The notes below the pieces were generated by a model. The model worked only from the letters and a program-made list of their open reading frames with translations. It was not told the origin of the DNA and made no database searches. Source: Actinomyces viscosus (GTDB taxonomy: Bacteria > Actinomycetota > Actinomycetes > Actinomycetales > Actinomycetaceae). From it: a stretch of 64,000 nucleotides of DNA. Shown piece after piece: positions 33,681-43,728 of the stretch; within the stretch, counting starts at the first letter, position 1, and every line of letters starts with the position of its first letter. The stretch is from assembly GCF_900637975.1 (NCBI RefSeq), contig NZ_LR134477.1, forward strand, positions 310,001 to 374,000. The letters are read 5' to 3'. A program made the translations under genes and the position numbers.

Positions 33681-34055
33681 ATGCGCACGCTGCTCAACAT
33701 CATCTGGGTCGTCTTCGGCGGCTTCTGGCTCTTCCTCGGCTACATCTTCTTCGGTCTGATCGCCTGTCTCCTCATCGTCACGATTCCCGCCGGTGTCGCC
33801 TCCTTCCGCATCGCCGCCTACGTGCTGTGGCCCTTCGGGCGTGAGGTGGTCCCTGCACCTGGGGCCGGAGCCATGAGCGGGATCAGCAACGTCATCTGGT
33901 TCCTCGTCGCCGGGCTGTGGCTGGCCATCGGGCACGTCACCACCGCTGCCGCACAGGCCATCACCATCGTCGGGATCCCGCTGGCGGTCGCCAACATCAA
34001 GCTCATCCCCGTCACCTGCTTCCCCTTCGGCAAGCAGATCGTCGAGACCCGCTAG
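33681..34055 (+). CDS. YccF-family inner membrane protein
   Basis: 124 residues with the duplicated YccF pattern: LLNIIWVVFGGFWLFLGYIFFGLIACLLIVTIP and later ISNVIWFLVAGLWLAIGHVTTAAAQAITIVGIP, each followed by a conserved PFG (VLWPFGREV; CFPFGKQIV). Four membrane segments. Function unknown. The start may be leaderless (TAGATA six bases before ATG). It converges on the amino acid permease with a hairpin between. Confidence 0.88.
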   Translation: MRTLLNIIWVVFGGFWLFLGYIFFGLIACLLIVTIPAGVASFRIAAYVLWPFGREVVPAPGAGAMSGISNVIWFLVAGLWLAIGHVTTAAAQAITIVGIPLAVANIKLIPVTCFPFGKQIVETR

Positions 34056-34066
34056 GGCTTGCGGAA

Positions 34067-34096
34067 AGCAGGGGCCGTGCGCGGCACGGTCCTGCT
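34067..34096. terminator. Bidirectional terminator between YccF and the amino acid permease
   Basis: AGCAGGGGCCGTGC (34067-34080) pairs with GCACGGTCCTGCT (34084-34096), with one bulge and a three-base loop, in the 49-bp gap between convergent genes. Confidence 0.6.
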
Positions 34097-34104
34097 CGTC
34101 AGTC

Positions 34105-35577
34105 CTAGAGGCTGATCCGGCGGTTGGCTCCCCAGTAGCCGGCGTAGCAGACCGCCAGGAAGACGGCGGTGATTCCCAGAGCGGGGCGCTGCTCGGGGTC
34201 GAAGACGATGAGCAGGCAGGAGGCGGCTGACAGTCCCAGTGCGGCGATCGAGACCCACGGGTACGCGGGGGCCCGGTAGGTCAGGTCCGCAGGACTGCGG
34301 CCCTCGGCGAGCCAGCGCCGTCGGAAGGACAGGTGGCAGGCGGCGATGACGACCCACACCAGCACGACTGCGAGCCCCGAGATGGACACGAGAACCAGGT
34401 AGACCGTGGAGGCGGCGTAGGCCGAGGTGAGTAGTGCCGCCAGCCCGCCGATCATGGACAGCCCCATCGCCAGCGCCGGCACCCCGAACCGGTTGGTGTG
34501 GGCCAGGACCTTGGGCAGGGTGCCCTCATTGGCCAGTGACCACAGCATGCGGGTCGAGGCGTAGAGCCCCGAGTTCGCCGCCGACAGGATGGCGGCCAGG
34601 ATGACGACGTTCATGAGGGCCCCGGCATAGGGAACGCCGATCCTGGACAGGACCGTCACGAAGGGGCTCTCCTCGACCCCGGCCTTCTCCCAGGGGATCA
34701 GCGCCGCGATCACGACGATCGAGCCGATGAAGAAGATGGCCAGGCGGGCCAGTGTCGCGCGAATCGCCCGAGGGATGGTCTCACCTGGGTTCTCGACCTC
34801 TCCAGCCGTGATGCCGATGAGCTCGGTGCCGGAGAAGGCGAAGTTGACCGCCAGAATCGTGGTGAACACGGCGCCGAAGCCGTTGGGGAACAGTCCGTCC
34901 TGGTACAGGTTCGTCAGTCCCAGGGCTGAGCGGTGGCCCTCGTAGGGCAGCAGGCCGGTGATCGCGGCGAGCCCCAGGATGATGAACATGATGATCGCGA
35001 CCACCTTGATCCCCGACAGCAGCGTCTCCGCCTCGGCGAACACCTTGACCGAGACCATGTTGAGAACCAGGACCAGGACGATGAAGGAGGCGGCCCACAC
35101 CCACACGGGGACGCTCGGGAACCAGCCGTACATGATCATGGCGGCGCCGGTGAACTCACTGCCCAGGGCCACCGTCCAGGTGAGCCAGTACAGGATGGCC
35201 GTCACGAACCCGGTGGCGGGTCCCAGGTACTGGCGGGCGTAGACGTGGAAGGCGCCGGTGAAGGGCATCGCCACACTCAGTTCACCCAGGCACACCATGA
35301 CCAGGTAGACGATGACGGCGCCGATCGTGTACGCCAGGACGGTTCCCAGAGGGCCGGCCTGGTTGATCGTGTTGCCGGTGGACAGGAACAACCCGGTGCC
35401 GATGACTCCGCCGAAGCTGATCATCATGAGGTGGCGCCGGTTCATGCGGCGTTCCAGTGCTGTCACATGCCCCTGGGTGTCAGGGGCGTCCTGCTCGGAT
35501 TGAGAGGGAGGGGTGGATGGGGACGCTGATGCCTCGGCTGTCTCGGCGGGCCCATGGGAATCTGCAACGGGTGCCAT
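34105..35577 (-). CDS. Amino acid permease, APC superfamily (AAT family)
   Basis: Proton-coupled amino acid importer, 490 residues. Family motifs: RRHLMMISFGGVIGTGLFLSTG at the first helix, GPLGTVLAYTIGAVIVYLVMVCLGEL, and AFSGTELIGITAGEVENPGETIPRAIR. About 12 membrane segments. ATG 35577 is chosen over ATG 35628 because TAGCGT (complement of 35586-35591) lies eight bases upstream, matching the leaderless pattern. Substrate is uncertain (lysine, GABA or aromatic amino acids in relatives). It diverges from mmuM, so uptake of S-methylmethionine is a possible shared role. Confidence 0.88.
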   Translation of the reverse strand: MAPVADSHGPAETAEASASPSTPPSQSEQDAPDTQGHVTALERRMNRRHLMMISFGGVIGTGLFLSTGNTINQAGPLGTVLAYTIGAVIVYLVMVCLGELSVAMPFTGAFHVYARQYLGPATGFVTAILYWLTWTVALGSEFTGAAMIMYGWFPSVPVWVWAASFIVLVLVLNMVSVKVFAEAETLLSGIKVVAIIMFIILGLAAITGLLPYEGHRSALGLTNLYQDGLFPNGFGAVFTTILAVNFAFSGTELIGITAGEVENPGETIPRAIRATLARLAIFFIGSIVVIAALIPWEKAGVEESPFVTVLSRIGVPYAGALMNVVILAAILSAANSGLYASTRMLWSLANEGTLPKVLAHTNRFGVPALAMGLSMIGGLAALLTSAYAASTVYLVLVSISGLAVVLVWVVIAACHLSFRRRWLAEGRSPADLTYRAPAYPWVSIAALGLSAASCLLIVFDPEQRPALGITAVFLAVCYAGYWGANRRISL

Positions 35578-35627
35578 AGGGCAGGACGCTACCGTCAGCG
35601 TTTGGAACCATTCGATACCGTGTCGCA
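35578..35627. promoter_or_regulatory. Divergent leaderless promoters for the permease and mmuM
   Basis: The 50-bp gap between start codons holds TAGCGT for the permease (complement of 35586-35591, eight bases from ATG) and TACCGT for mmuM (35616-35621, six bases from ATG). The -10 elements are 24 bp apart and face outward. Confidence 0.5.
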
Positions 35628-36617
35628 ATGCGAACGTCCTGGGTACCCACCGCGTCCTCCGCCCAGTCCCCCCGACGGGCCTCAGCCCGGCTGTCTGATC
35701 TTCTGGCCCGCGGCCCGGTCGTCCTGGACGGGGCGATGGGCACCGAGCTCGACGCCCGCGGGGTCGATACCCACCATGCGCTGTGGTCGGCGCTCGCGCT
35801 CACCGCGGCACCCGAGGCGGTGCTCGCAGTCCACGCCGACTACCTGGAGGCCGGGGCCCGCGTCATCACGACCAACACCTACCAGGCGACGCTCCCGGCG
35901 CTGATCCGGGCCGGGCACGACGCGGAGGGCGCCCGAGAGATCATCGCGGCCGGCGTCCGTCTCGCCGGTGAGGCGGCCCGTCGCTTTGAGGCGGACCATC
36001 CTGGGGCGCAGGTGCTCGTGGCCGGAGGGCTCGGTCCCTACGGCGCCTACCTGGCCGACGGAAGCGAGTACACCGGCGCCTACCGCCTCGAGAGCCTTGA
36101 TACCCCCGGCTTCCGGGACGTCCATCTGCCCCGTATCGAGGTGCTGGTGGGGGAGGGGGTCGACCTGTTCGCCCTGGAGACCCTGCCGCGCCTGGACGAG
36201 GCACGAGCGCTCGTCGCCATGGTCGCGGATCTCGCCCCTGAGGCCGAGTGCTGGGTCTCCTTCCAGGTGCGGCCCGACGGCGCCCACCTGGCCGACGGCA
36301 CCCCGCTCGCCGAGGCGATCGGCTGGGCCGAGGGGGAGGGGGCGGTCGTCGCCGTCGGCATCAACTGCGTGGCTCCCGACGTCGTCGGCCGGGCCCTGCC
36401 GGTGCTGCGCGCAGCCACCATGAAACCGCTGGTGGCCTACCCCAACGCTGGAGACATCTACGACCCGCGGGCCAAGACCTGGCGGGCCGGAGAAGGGGGA
36501 GTTGAGCTCGCGGCGCTGGCGCCCTCATGGATCGCCTCCGGGGTCCGGCTCGTCGGCGGCTGCTGCCGTACCCGCCCGGCCCAGATCCGTGAGCTCGCCG
36601 CGGCGGTCGGCGCGTAG
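35628..36617 (+). CDS. mmuM: Homocysteine S-methyltransferase
   Basis: Transfers a methyl group from S-methylmethionine (or SAM) to homocysteine to form methionine. The 329 residues contain VLDGAMGTELDARGVD, the zinc ligands C247 (GINCVAP) and C312-C313 (GGCCRTRP) and the Q-AT segment TNTYQATLPAL. ATG 35628 lies six bases after TACCGT. The first 25 residues are not conserved. The divergent APC permease may supply its methyl donor. Confidence 0.92.
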   Translation: MRTSWVPTASSAQSPRRASARLSDLLARGPVVLDGAMGTELDARGVDTHHALWSALALTAAPEAVLAVHADYLEAGARVITTNTYQATLPALIRAGHDAEGAREIIAAGVRLAGEAARRFEADHPGAQVLVAGGLGPYGAYLADGSEYTGAYRLESLDTPGFRDVHLPRIEVLVGEGVDLFALETLPRLDEARALVAMVADLAPEAECWVSFQVRPDGAHLADGTPLAEAIGWAEGEGAVVAVGINCVAPDVVGRALPVLRAATMKPLVAYPNAGDIYDPRAKTWRAGEGGVELAALAPSWIASGVRLVGGCCRTRPAQIRELAAAVGA

Positions 36618-36679
36618 GACGGCCACCCCTCCGGCGTCGACGGCTGTCAAAGCGGCTCGGCGATCGCCTTGCTCATATT

Positions 36680-36697
36680 TACTCTAGTGCTAGAGTA
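36680..36697. promoter_or_regulatory. PadR operator overlapping the -10
   Basis: TACTCTAG (36680-36687) and CTAGAGTA (36690-36697) form a perfect inverted repeat with a two-base centre. The right arm contains the -10 TAGAGT (36691-36696), six bases before GTG 36703, so a bound repressor would cover the promoter. The form suits PadR-type binding sites, which implies autoregulation. Confidence 0.65.
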
Positions 36698-36702
36698 TCG
36701 AT

Positions 36703-37221
36703 GTGACCTCCGATGCCGACATCGTTGTCCTCTCCCTTATCGCCGAGCAGCCTCGCCACGGTTACGACCTTGACCGGGTCATTGAGCAGCGCGGCTACCG
36801 CCAGTGGACCTCCCTGGCCTTCTCCTCCGTCTACTACGTCCTGAAGCGTCTGGCGGAACGAGGGCTCGTCGAGGCCGACGACGGCTCCACGAGGCGTCGC
36901 ACCGTCTTCCGTGTCACTGACGCCGGTCGGCGCGAGCTGCGCGAGGGAGCTGTTGAGCGTGTCCTCACTCCGACCCCGCCCGCCGCAGGGGTGCTCCCGG
37001 CGCTGGGCGCCTATCCCCGGCTCGACGATCCCGATCTGGTGACCGCGCTCGCGCACCGGGCCGAGGCGCTCCAGGAGGCCCTCAACCAGCTGCGCAGCCG
37101 GCGAGAGCAGGTCGATGAGGAGCATGCCCTGGCCATTCTCGACTACGAGATCCTGCGTCAGGAAGCAGATCTCACCTGGACCCGTACCCTTCTGAGGAAA
37201 GCAGGAAGCGATGAGGACTGA
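36703..37221 (+). CDS. PadR-family transcriptional regulator
   Basis: Winged-helix repressor, 172 residues from GTG 36703. The N-terminal PadR domain reads VLSLIAEQPRHGYDLDRVIEQRGY, then SVYYVLKRLAERGLVEADD and RTVFRVTDAGRREL; the C-terminal helical dimerisation part follows (HRAEALQEALNQLRSRREQVDEEH). The promoter carries a palindrome over the -10. The gene overlaps the following GyrI-like protein by 11 bases, so both are under the same control. Confidence 0.9.
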   Translation: MTSDADIVVLSLIAEQPRHGYDLDRVIEQRGYRQWTSLAFSSVYYVLKRLAERGLVEADDGSTRRRTVFRVTDAGRRELREGAVERVLTPTPPAAGVLPALGAYPRLDDPDLVTALAHRAEALQEALNQLRSRREQVDEEHALAILDYEILRQEADLTWTRTLLRKAGSDED

Positions 37222-37846
37222 CATCAAGAAGGACCGCAAGGACCTGTATCTGCCAACGGCGGCCGACTTCACGGAGGTGGAGGTGCCGGCCATGACCTAC
37301 CTGGCGATCGACGGGCACGGTGACCCCAACACCTCGCCCGCCTACGCCACCGCGATCCAGGCGCTGTACGCGGGCGCCTACGCGATCCGTTCTGTTCTGA
37401 AGCAACGCACCGGTGACGACTTCGTCGTCGGTCCCCTTGAGGGGCTGTGGACGAGCCCGGACAGCTCCGCCTTCGTCGCCCTCGACAAGGGCGCGTGGGA
37501 CTGGACCATGATGATCCCCCTGCCTGAAGCAGTCTCGTCCCAGGACATCGCCGAGGGGCTGGACCAGGCGGGGCGCAAGAAGCCCGGGATTCCGATCGGG
37601 GAGCTCCGGGAGCTCCACCTCACGGAGGGCAGGTCGCTGCAGATCCTCCACGTGGGCACCTACGACGCCGAGGCCCCCACCCTGGCGCGCTTGCACGACG
37701 AGGTCATGCCGCGCCTCGGACTCACCTGGAACGGACCCCACCACGAGATCTACCTCAGTGACCCCAGGCGCGTGGCTCCGGAGAGGATGAGGACGGTGCT
37801 GCGGCAACCGGTCAGGCCCGACTTCGGCGGCAGCGAGGCGGGCTAG
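37211..37846 (+). CDS. GyrI-like small-molecule-binding protein
   Basis: 211 residues with a SOUL/GyrI-like fold: FTEVEVPAMTYLAIDGHGDPNTSPAYATAIQALYAGAYAI at the N-terminus and RSLQILHVGTYDAEAPTLARLHDEV with HHEIYLSDPRRV at the C-terminus, the usual GyrI-like pattern. Such proteins bind or hydrolyse hydrophobic or cationic compounds. Its overlap with padR suggests a drug- or stress-response pair. Its stop overlaps, tail to tail, the end of the helicase gene on the other strand by four bases. Confidence 0.88.
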   Translation: MRTDIKKDRKDLYLPTAADFTEVEVPAMTYLAIDGHGDPNTSPAYATAIQALYAGAYAIRSVLKQRTGDDFVVGPLEGLWTSPDSSAFVALDKGAWDWTMMIPLPEAVSSQDIAEGLDQAGRKKPGIPIGELRELHLTEGRSLQILHVGTYDAEAPTLARLHDEVMPRLGLTWNGPHHEIYLSDPRRVAPERMRTVLRQPVRPDFGGSEAG

Positions 37847-40542
37847 CCCTGCTGCGGGCCCACGGACAGCAGGTGGACGACCGCCCGGTTTTCGCGATCG
37901 CACTCGGCCAGGTCCACCAGGGCCGTCAGGCGCCAGTCGTGGTCGCCGTCGGGATCCTCCAGGACCTGGGTGGCCAGCCACACCTGCCGCCCGGAGGTCT
38001 CCAGGGCCTCGCGCAGGCGCTCGCTGACCCCGGCTGCCGCCAGTGCCGTCTCATCGGGGGCCTCGTCGAGTGGTGCCAGCGAGATCGCGCGGGCGGAGGT
38101 GTCCGTGCCGATCCAGTCGTACTCCTCCCAGTAGCGCCCCAGCACCTCGTCCCAGCGGTCCTCGCCCCAGCCGGAGGAGGCGTCCAGGCGCCCCAGGGCC
38201 TCGACGTCGTCGCGCGCCATGAGCTCGACGCGCCGGAACATCTCTCGGCGCACCGCGACTCGGAAGGCGTGGCGGTTACGGGTGAAGGCCACCGTCCCGT
38301 CCTCGCCCGCGCCGAAGGCCCGCTCCACCCCCGCGGAGTCGTCCGCGCCAGGACGGTCGCCCTCCAGCAGGCCGGCGACCTCGACCGCCCTGCCCGCCTG
38401 CGCCTGGCCGAGCGCCTCCCACTCGTCGAGCAGGGAGGAGTCGACGGCGCGCACGAGCGCCCCCAGCCAGTCGATCAGCTCTGCGACCTCGGGCGTTCGG
38501 TGCTCGTCGGGCACCACCTGGCGCAGCGCCCGGTAGGCGTCGGTGAGGTAGCGCAGCACCACGCCCTCGCTGCGCCCCAGCTCGTAGCGGGAGATGAGGT
38601 CGGAGAAGGTCATCGCGTTCTCCACCATCTCGCGCACCACCGATTTCGGCGCCAGCTCGTGCTCGGCGATCCACGGGTTGGCCTGCTTGTACATCTCCAG
38701 GGCAGGACTCAGGAGCTCGGCCAGGGGCTGGGGCCAGGTGACCTCCTCCAGGGCGGCCATGCGCTCCTCGTAGTCCATCCCCTCGGCCTTCATCGCGGCG
38801 ATCGCCTCACCGCGGGCGGCGCGCTGCTGGGCGTAGAGCAGCGGGCGCGGGTCGTCCAGGGTCGCCTCGACGACGCTGACGACGTCGACCGTGTGCTCCG
38901 GGGCCTCCACATTGAGCAGGTCCATGGCCGCCAGGGCGAAGGGCGCCAAGGGCTGGTTGAGGGCGAAGTCGGCCGGCAGGTCCACGGCCAGCCTGAGCCG
39001 GGGGTGCCCGTCGGCGGCCGCCTGGGCGCTGGAGACGTGCGTGAGGACGCCCGCCGTGCGCAGCGACAGGTAGATCTCCAGGGCGCGGCGCACGTGCCGG
39101 CGCCGTTGGGCCTCGGGCTCGTGGGCGCGCTCCAGCAGAGCGGCCATCGCCGCCACCGGGTTACCGGCGCGCTCCATGAGGTTGAGCACCATGGTGGTGG
39201 TGACCTGGAACTGACTGGTCAGGGTCTCCGGGGGCGCGTCGCGCAGCCGCTCGAAGGTCTTGTCTGTCCAGTTGACGCGCCCCTCGGGGGCCTTCTTGCG
39301 CACGATCTTGCGGCGCTTACGCTCGTCGTCGCCGGCCTTGGCCAGGGCCTTGGCGTTCTCGATGACGTGCTCGGGGGCCTGGACGACGACGTAGCCGCGG
39401 GTGTCGAAGCCGGCGCGTCCCGCCCGCCCGGCAATCTGGTGGAACTCGCGCGCGGTGAGGTGACGCTCCTTCGAGCCGTCGAACTTCACCAGCGAGGTCA
39501 TGACCACCGAGCGGATCGGTACGTTGATCCCCACCCCGAGCGTGTCCGTGCCGCAGATGACCGACAGCAGGCCCTCACGGGCCAGGCGCTCCACGAGCCT
39601 GCGGTAGCGCGGCAGCATGCCCGCGTGGTGCACGCCGATCCCGGCGCGCAGCAGGCGCGAGAGCGTGGCCCCGAAACCACCGCCGAAGCGGAAGTCTCCC
39701 AGGGCGCGTGCCACCTCGGCCTTGCGGGACTTGGGCACCAGGTCGACGCTGAGGAGAGAGGTGGCGCGCTCGACCGCCTCCTTCTGGGAGAAGTGGACGA
39801 CGTAGACCGGGGCCTTGTCCTGCCCCACCAGACGCTGGAGCAGCTCACCGATCGGCTCGACGACGTACTCCATCTCCAGGGGGACCGGTCGGACGGCATC
39901 GTCGACGACGGCGACCTCACGACCTGTGCGCTCACGCAGGTCGCGCACGAAGAAGGAGACGTCGCCCAGCGTCGCCGACAGCAGCACCATCTGCGCCTGG
40001 GGCAGCTCGAGGAGGGGCACCTGCCAGGCCCAGCCGCGCTGGGGGTCGGCGTAGTAGTGGAACTCGTCCATGACGACGCAGTCGACGTCCATGTCCTCGC
40101 CCTCGCGCAGGGACTGGTTGGCCAGGATCTCCGCGGTGCAGCAGATGATCGGGGCGGCGGCGTTGATGGAGGTGTCTCCGGTGACCATGCCGACGTTGTC
40201 CGCCCCGAACAGGCGCACCAGCTCGAAGAACTTCTCACTGACCAGGGCCTTGAGGGGCGCCGTGTAGTAGGAGCGGCCCCCGCGGGCCAGCGAGACGGTG
40301 TGGGCGGCCAGCGCGATCATCGACTTGCCCGATCCGGTCGGGGTCGCGGCGATGACGTGGCGACCCTCAAGGATCTCCGACAGGGCCTCGTCCTGGTGCG
40401 GGTAGAGCGGACGGCCGGTCGTCTCCGCCCACTCGGAAAAGGCCAGGTAGACCTCCTCGGGCTCGGGGACGCGCTCGGGGTCATCGGCCGGGATGAGGGC
40501 GTCGAGCATCGCGTTGAGGGCCGGAGCTGTCTGGGTGGTCAC
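37843..40542 (-). CDS. DEAD/DEAH-box helicase with DUF3516 C-terminal domain
   Basis: Ski2/Mtr4-like RNA or DNA helicase, 899 residues from GTG 40542. Motifs: Q-like YPHQDEALSEILEG, Walker A AATPTGSGKS, motif II VVMDEFHYY (DEFH), motif III LLSATLGD, motifs V/VI GTDTLGVGINVPIRSVV and QIAGRAGRAGFDTRGYVV. The C-terminal half (from about residue 440) matches the DUF3516 arrangement of actinobacterial helicases, ending with the domain containing WGEDRWDEVLGRYWEEYDWIG. Upstream GACGAT six bases before the GTG might be a leaderless -10. The 176-bp gap to the AGCS array shows no other feature. Confidence 0.9.
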   Translation of the reverse strand: MTTQTAPALNAMLDALIPADDPERVPEPEEVYLAFSEWAETTGRPLYPHQDEALSEILEGRHVIAATPTGSGKSMIALAAHTVSLARGGRSYYTAPLKALVSEKFFELVRLFGADNVGMVTGDTSINAAAPIICCTAEILANQSLREGEDMDVDCVVMDEFHYYADPQRGWAWQVPLLELPQAQMVLLSATLGDVSFFVRDLRERTGREVAVVDDAVRPVPLEMEYVVEPIGELLQRLVGQDKAPVYVVHFSQKEAVERATSLLSVDLVPKSRKAEVARALGDFRFGGGFGATLSRLLRAGIGVHHAGMLPRYRRLVERLAREGLLSVICGTDTLGVGINVPIRSVVMTSLVKFDGSKERHLTAREFHQIAGRAGRAGFDTRGYVVVQAPEHVIENAKALAKAGDDERKRRKIVRKKAPEGRVNWTDKTFERLRDAPPETLTSQFQVTTTMVLNLMERAGNPVAAMAALLERAHEPEAQRRRHVRRALEIYLSLRTAGVLTHVSSAQAAADGHPRLRLAVDLPADFALNQPLAPFALAAMDLLNVEAPEHTVDVVSVVEATLDDPRPLLYAQQRAARGEAIAAMKAEGMDYEERMAALEEVTWPQPLAELLSPALEMYKQANPWIAEHELAPKSVVREMVENAMTFSDLISRYELGRSEGVVLRYLTDAYRALRQVVPDEHRTPEVAELIDWLGALVRAVDSSLLDEWEALGQAQAGRAVEVAGLLEGDRPGADDSAGVERAFGAGEDGTVAFTRNRHAFRVAVRREMFRRVELMARDDVEALGRLDASSGWGEDRWDEVLGRYWEEYDWIGTDTSARAISLAPLDEAPDETALAAAGVSERLREALETSGRQVWLATQVLEDPDGDHDWRLTALVDLAECDRENRAVVHLLSVGPQQG

Positions 40543-40718
40543 CGTGCCATCGTCTCACGGGGCCGGATGACAAACGATTCGGGAAGACGCGCGGGATTCC
40601 GTCGTCGGAAGGCCTCGCCGCGTCCTATGCAGCGACCGCGCTATGTCCCGGGCGCCGATTCGTGAGACCATGCGGGCCGTCCCCACCTGCTGCGACACCG
40701 TGAAAGGCCGAATCTCCC

Positions 40719-42268
<1,550 letters not shown>

Positions 42269-42272
<4 letters not shown>

Positions 42273-43723
42273 ACCTCGCCAGTATCGAGAACCTGCTCAA
42301 CTCCGTCGACGACTTCTTCTACACCTACCTCCTCGCCGCGCTCCTCATCCTCGCCGGCATCTACCTGACCGCCCGCACCCGGCTGGTGCAGCTGCGCCAC
42401 TTCGGCACGATGGTCAACTCGCTGTCCGGGTCGCGCTCCGGCGCCCAGGGCGGCATCTCCTCCTTCCAGGCATTCGCCGTGGGCCTGGCCGCGCGCGTCG
42501 GTATCGGCAACATCGCCGGAGTGGCCCTGGCCGTCGTGGCCGGTGGCCCCGGCGCCCTGTTCTGGATGTGGGTCGTCGCGCTCATCGGCATGGCCACCAG
42601 CTTCGTGGAGTCGACGCTCGCACAGATCTTCAAGGAGCGCGGGCGCGACTTCACCTTCCGCGGCGGCCCCGCCTACTACATCAAGAACGGCCTGGGATCC
42701 GCCCTGTGGGGTCGGGTCTTCGCCGTCCTGTGCATCGTCTCGGTGGGGGTCACCGTGGTCATGGTGCAGACGAACTCACTGGCCGAGGTCATCACGGCCA
42801 CCGTTCCCAGCCTCTCGGGCTGGATGGTCGGGGTCTTCCTCGTCCTGCTGACGGCCCCCGTGGTCCTGGGCGGAGTACGCCTCGTGGCCCGTGTCGCGGA
42901 GTGGCTGTCCCCGATCATGGCCTTGGCCTACGTGATCGTCGCCGTGGTCGTCATCGTCCTCAACCTGGGTCGGCTTCCCGAGGTTCTCCTGAGCGTCATT
43001 GAAGGGGCCTTCGGTCTCAACGAGGCCTTCTTCGGTACGGCCGGGGGACTTCTCGCCGCGCTGCTCAACGGCGTGCGCCGTGGCCTGTTCTCCAACGAGG
43101 CCGGCCTGGGCACCGTCCCCAACGCCGCCGGTACCGCGACCGTCGCCCACCCCGTGCGCCAGGGACTCATCCAGTCATTCGGCGTCTTCGTCGACACGAT
43201 CCTCGTGTGCACGGCCACCGGTCTGCTCATCCTGCTGGCCGTTGACACCTACCAGCCCGGCGACTCCTCCCTGGTCGGGGCGATCCTCACCCAGCAGGCC
43301 GTCGCCGAGCACCTGGGGTCCTGGACCACCTGGCCCATGGTGGTGCTCATCTTCGTCCTGGTGTTCTCCACGGTGCTGGGCTGCTACTCCTATGCCCAGG
43401 TCAACGTCAACTTCCTGGGAGGAGAGCGCCGGGCCGAGCAGGTCTTCGGGATCATTTTGACCGCCGCGGCCTTCGGCGGCACCGTCCTGAGTCTTCCCGT
43501 GGTGTGGGCCCTGTCCGACATCGCCCTGGGGCTCCTGGGCGTACTCAACCTCATCGTCATCATTCGCCTGGCCCCCTGGGTCATCGGAGCGCTGCGGGAC
43601 TTCGAGTCGCAGCGTGCTCAGGGCATCACCGAGCCGGCCTTCGTCGGCCACGGAAACGCCCTCCTGCCCGGAGACGTGGTCCCCGGCGTCTGGGAGCCCG
43701 ACGACGCAGCGAAGCGGGGCTGA
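42269..43723 (+). CDS. Alanine/glycine:cation symporter (AGCS), paralogue 2
   Basis: 484 residues, second gene of the four-gene array. Core motifs: SRSGAQGGISSFQAFAVGLAARVGIGNIAGVALAVVAGGPGALFWMW, DFTFRGGPAYYIKNGL and NEAGLGTVPNAAGTATVAHPVRQG. It shares the C-terminal GALRDFESQRAQG and LLPGDVVPGVW signature. It starts within the stop of paralogue 1 and is followed five bases later by paralogue 3. Substrate (L-Ala, D-Ala, Gly) unknown. Confidence 0.93.
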
Positions 43724-43728
43724 TCGCG

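Noticed and set aside
37873..40665. A 930-codon open frame antisense to the DUF3516 helicase
   Set aside because: High GC removes stops from the opposite strand; the translation is low-complexity (Gly, Arg, Leu, His) without motifs, whereas the sense strand has complete helicase motifs.
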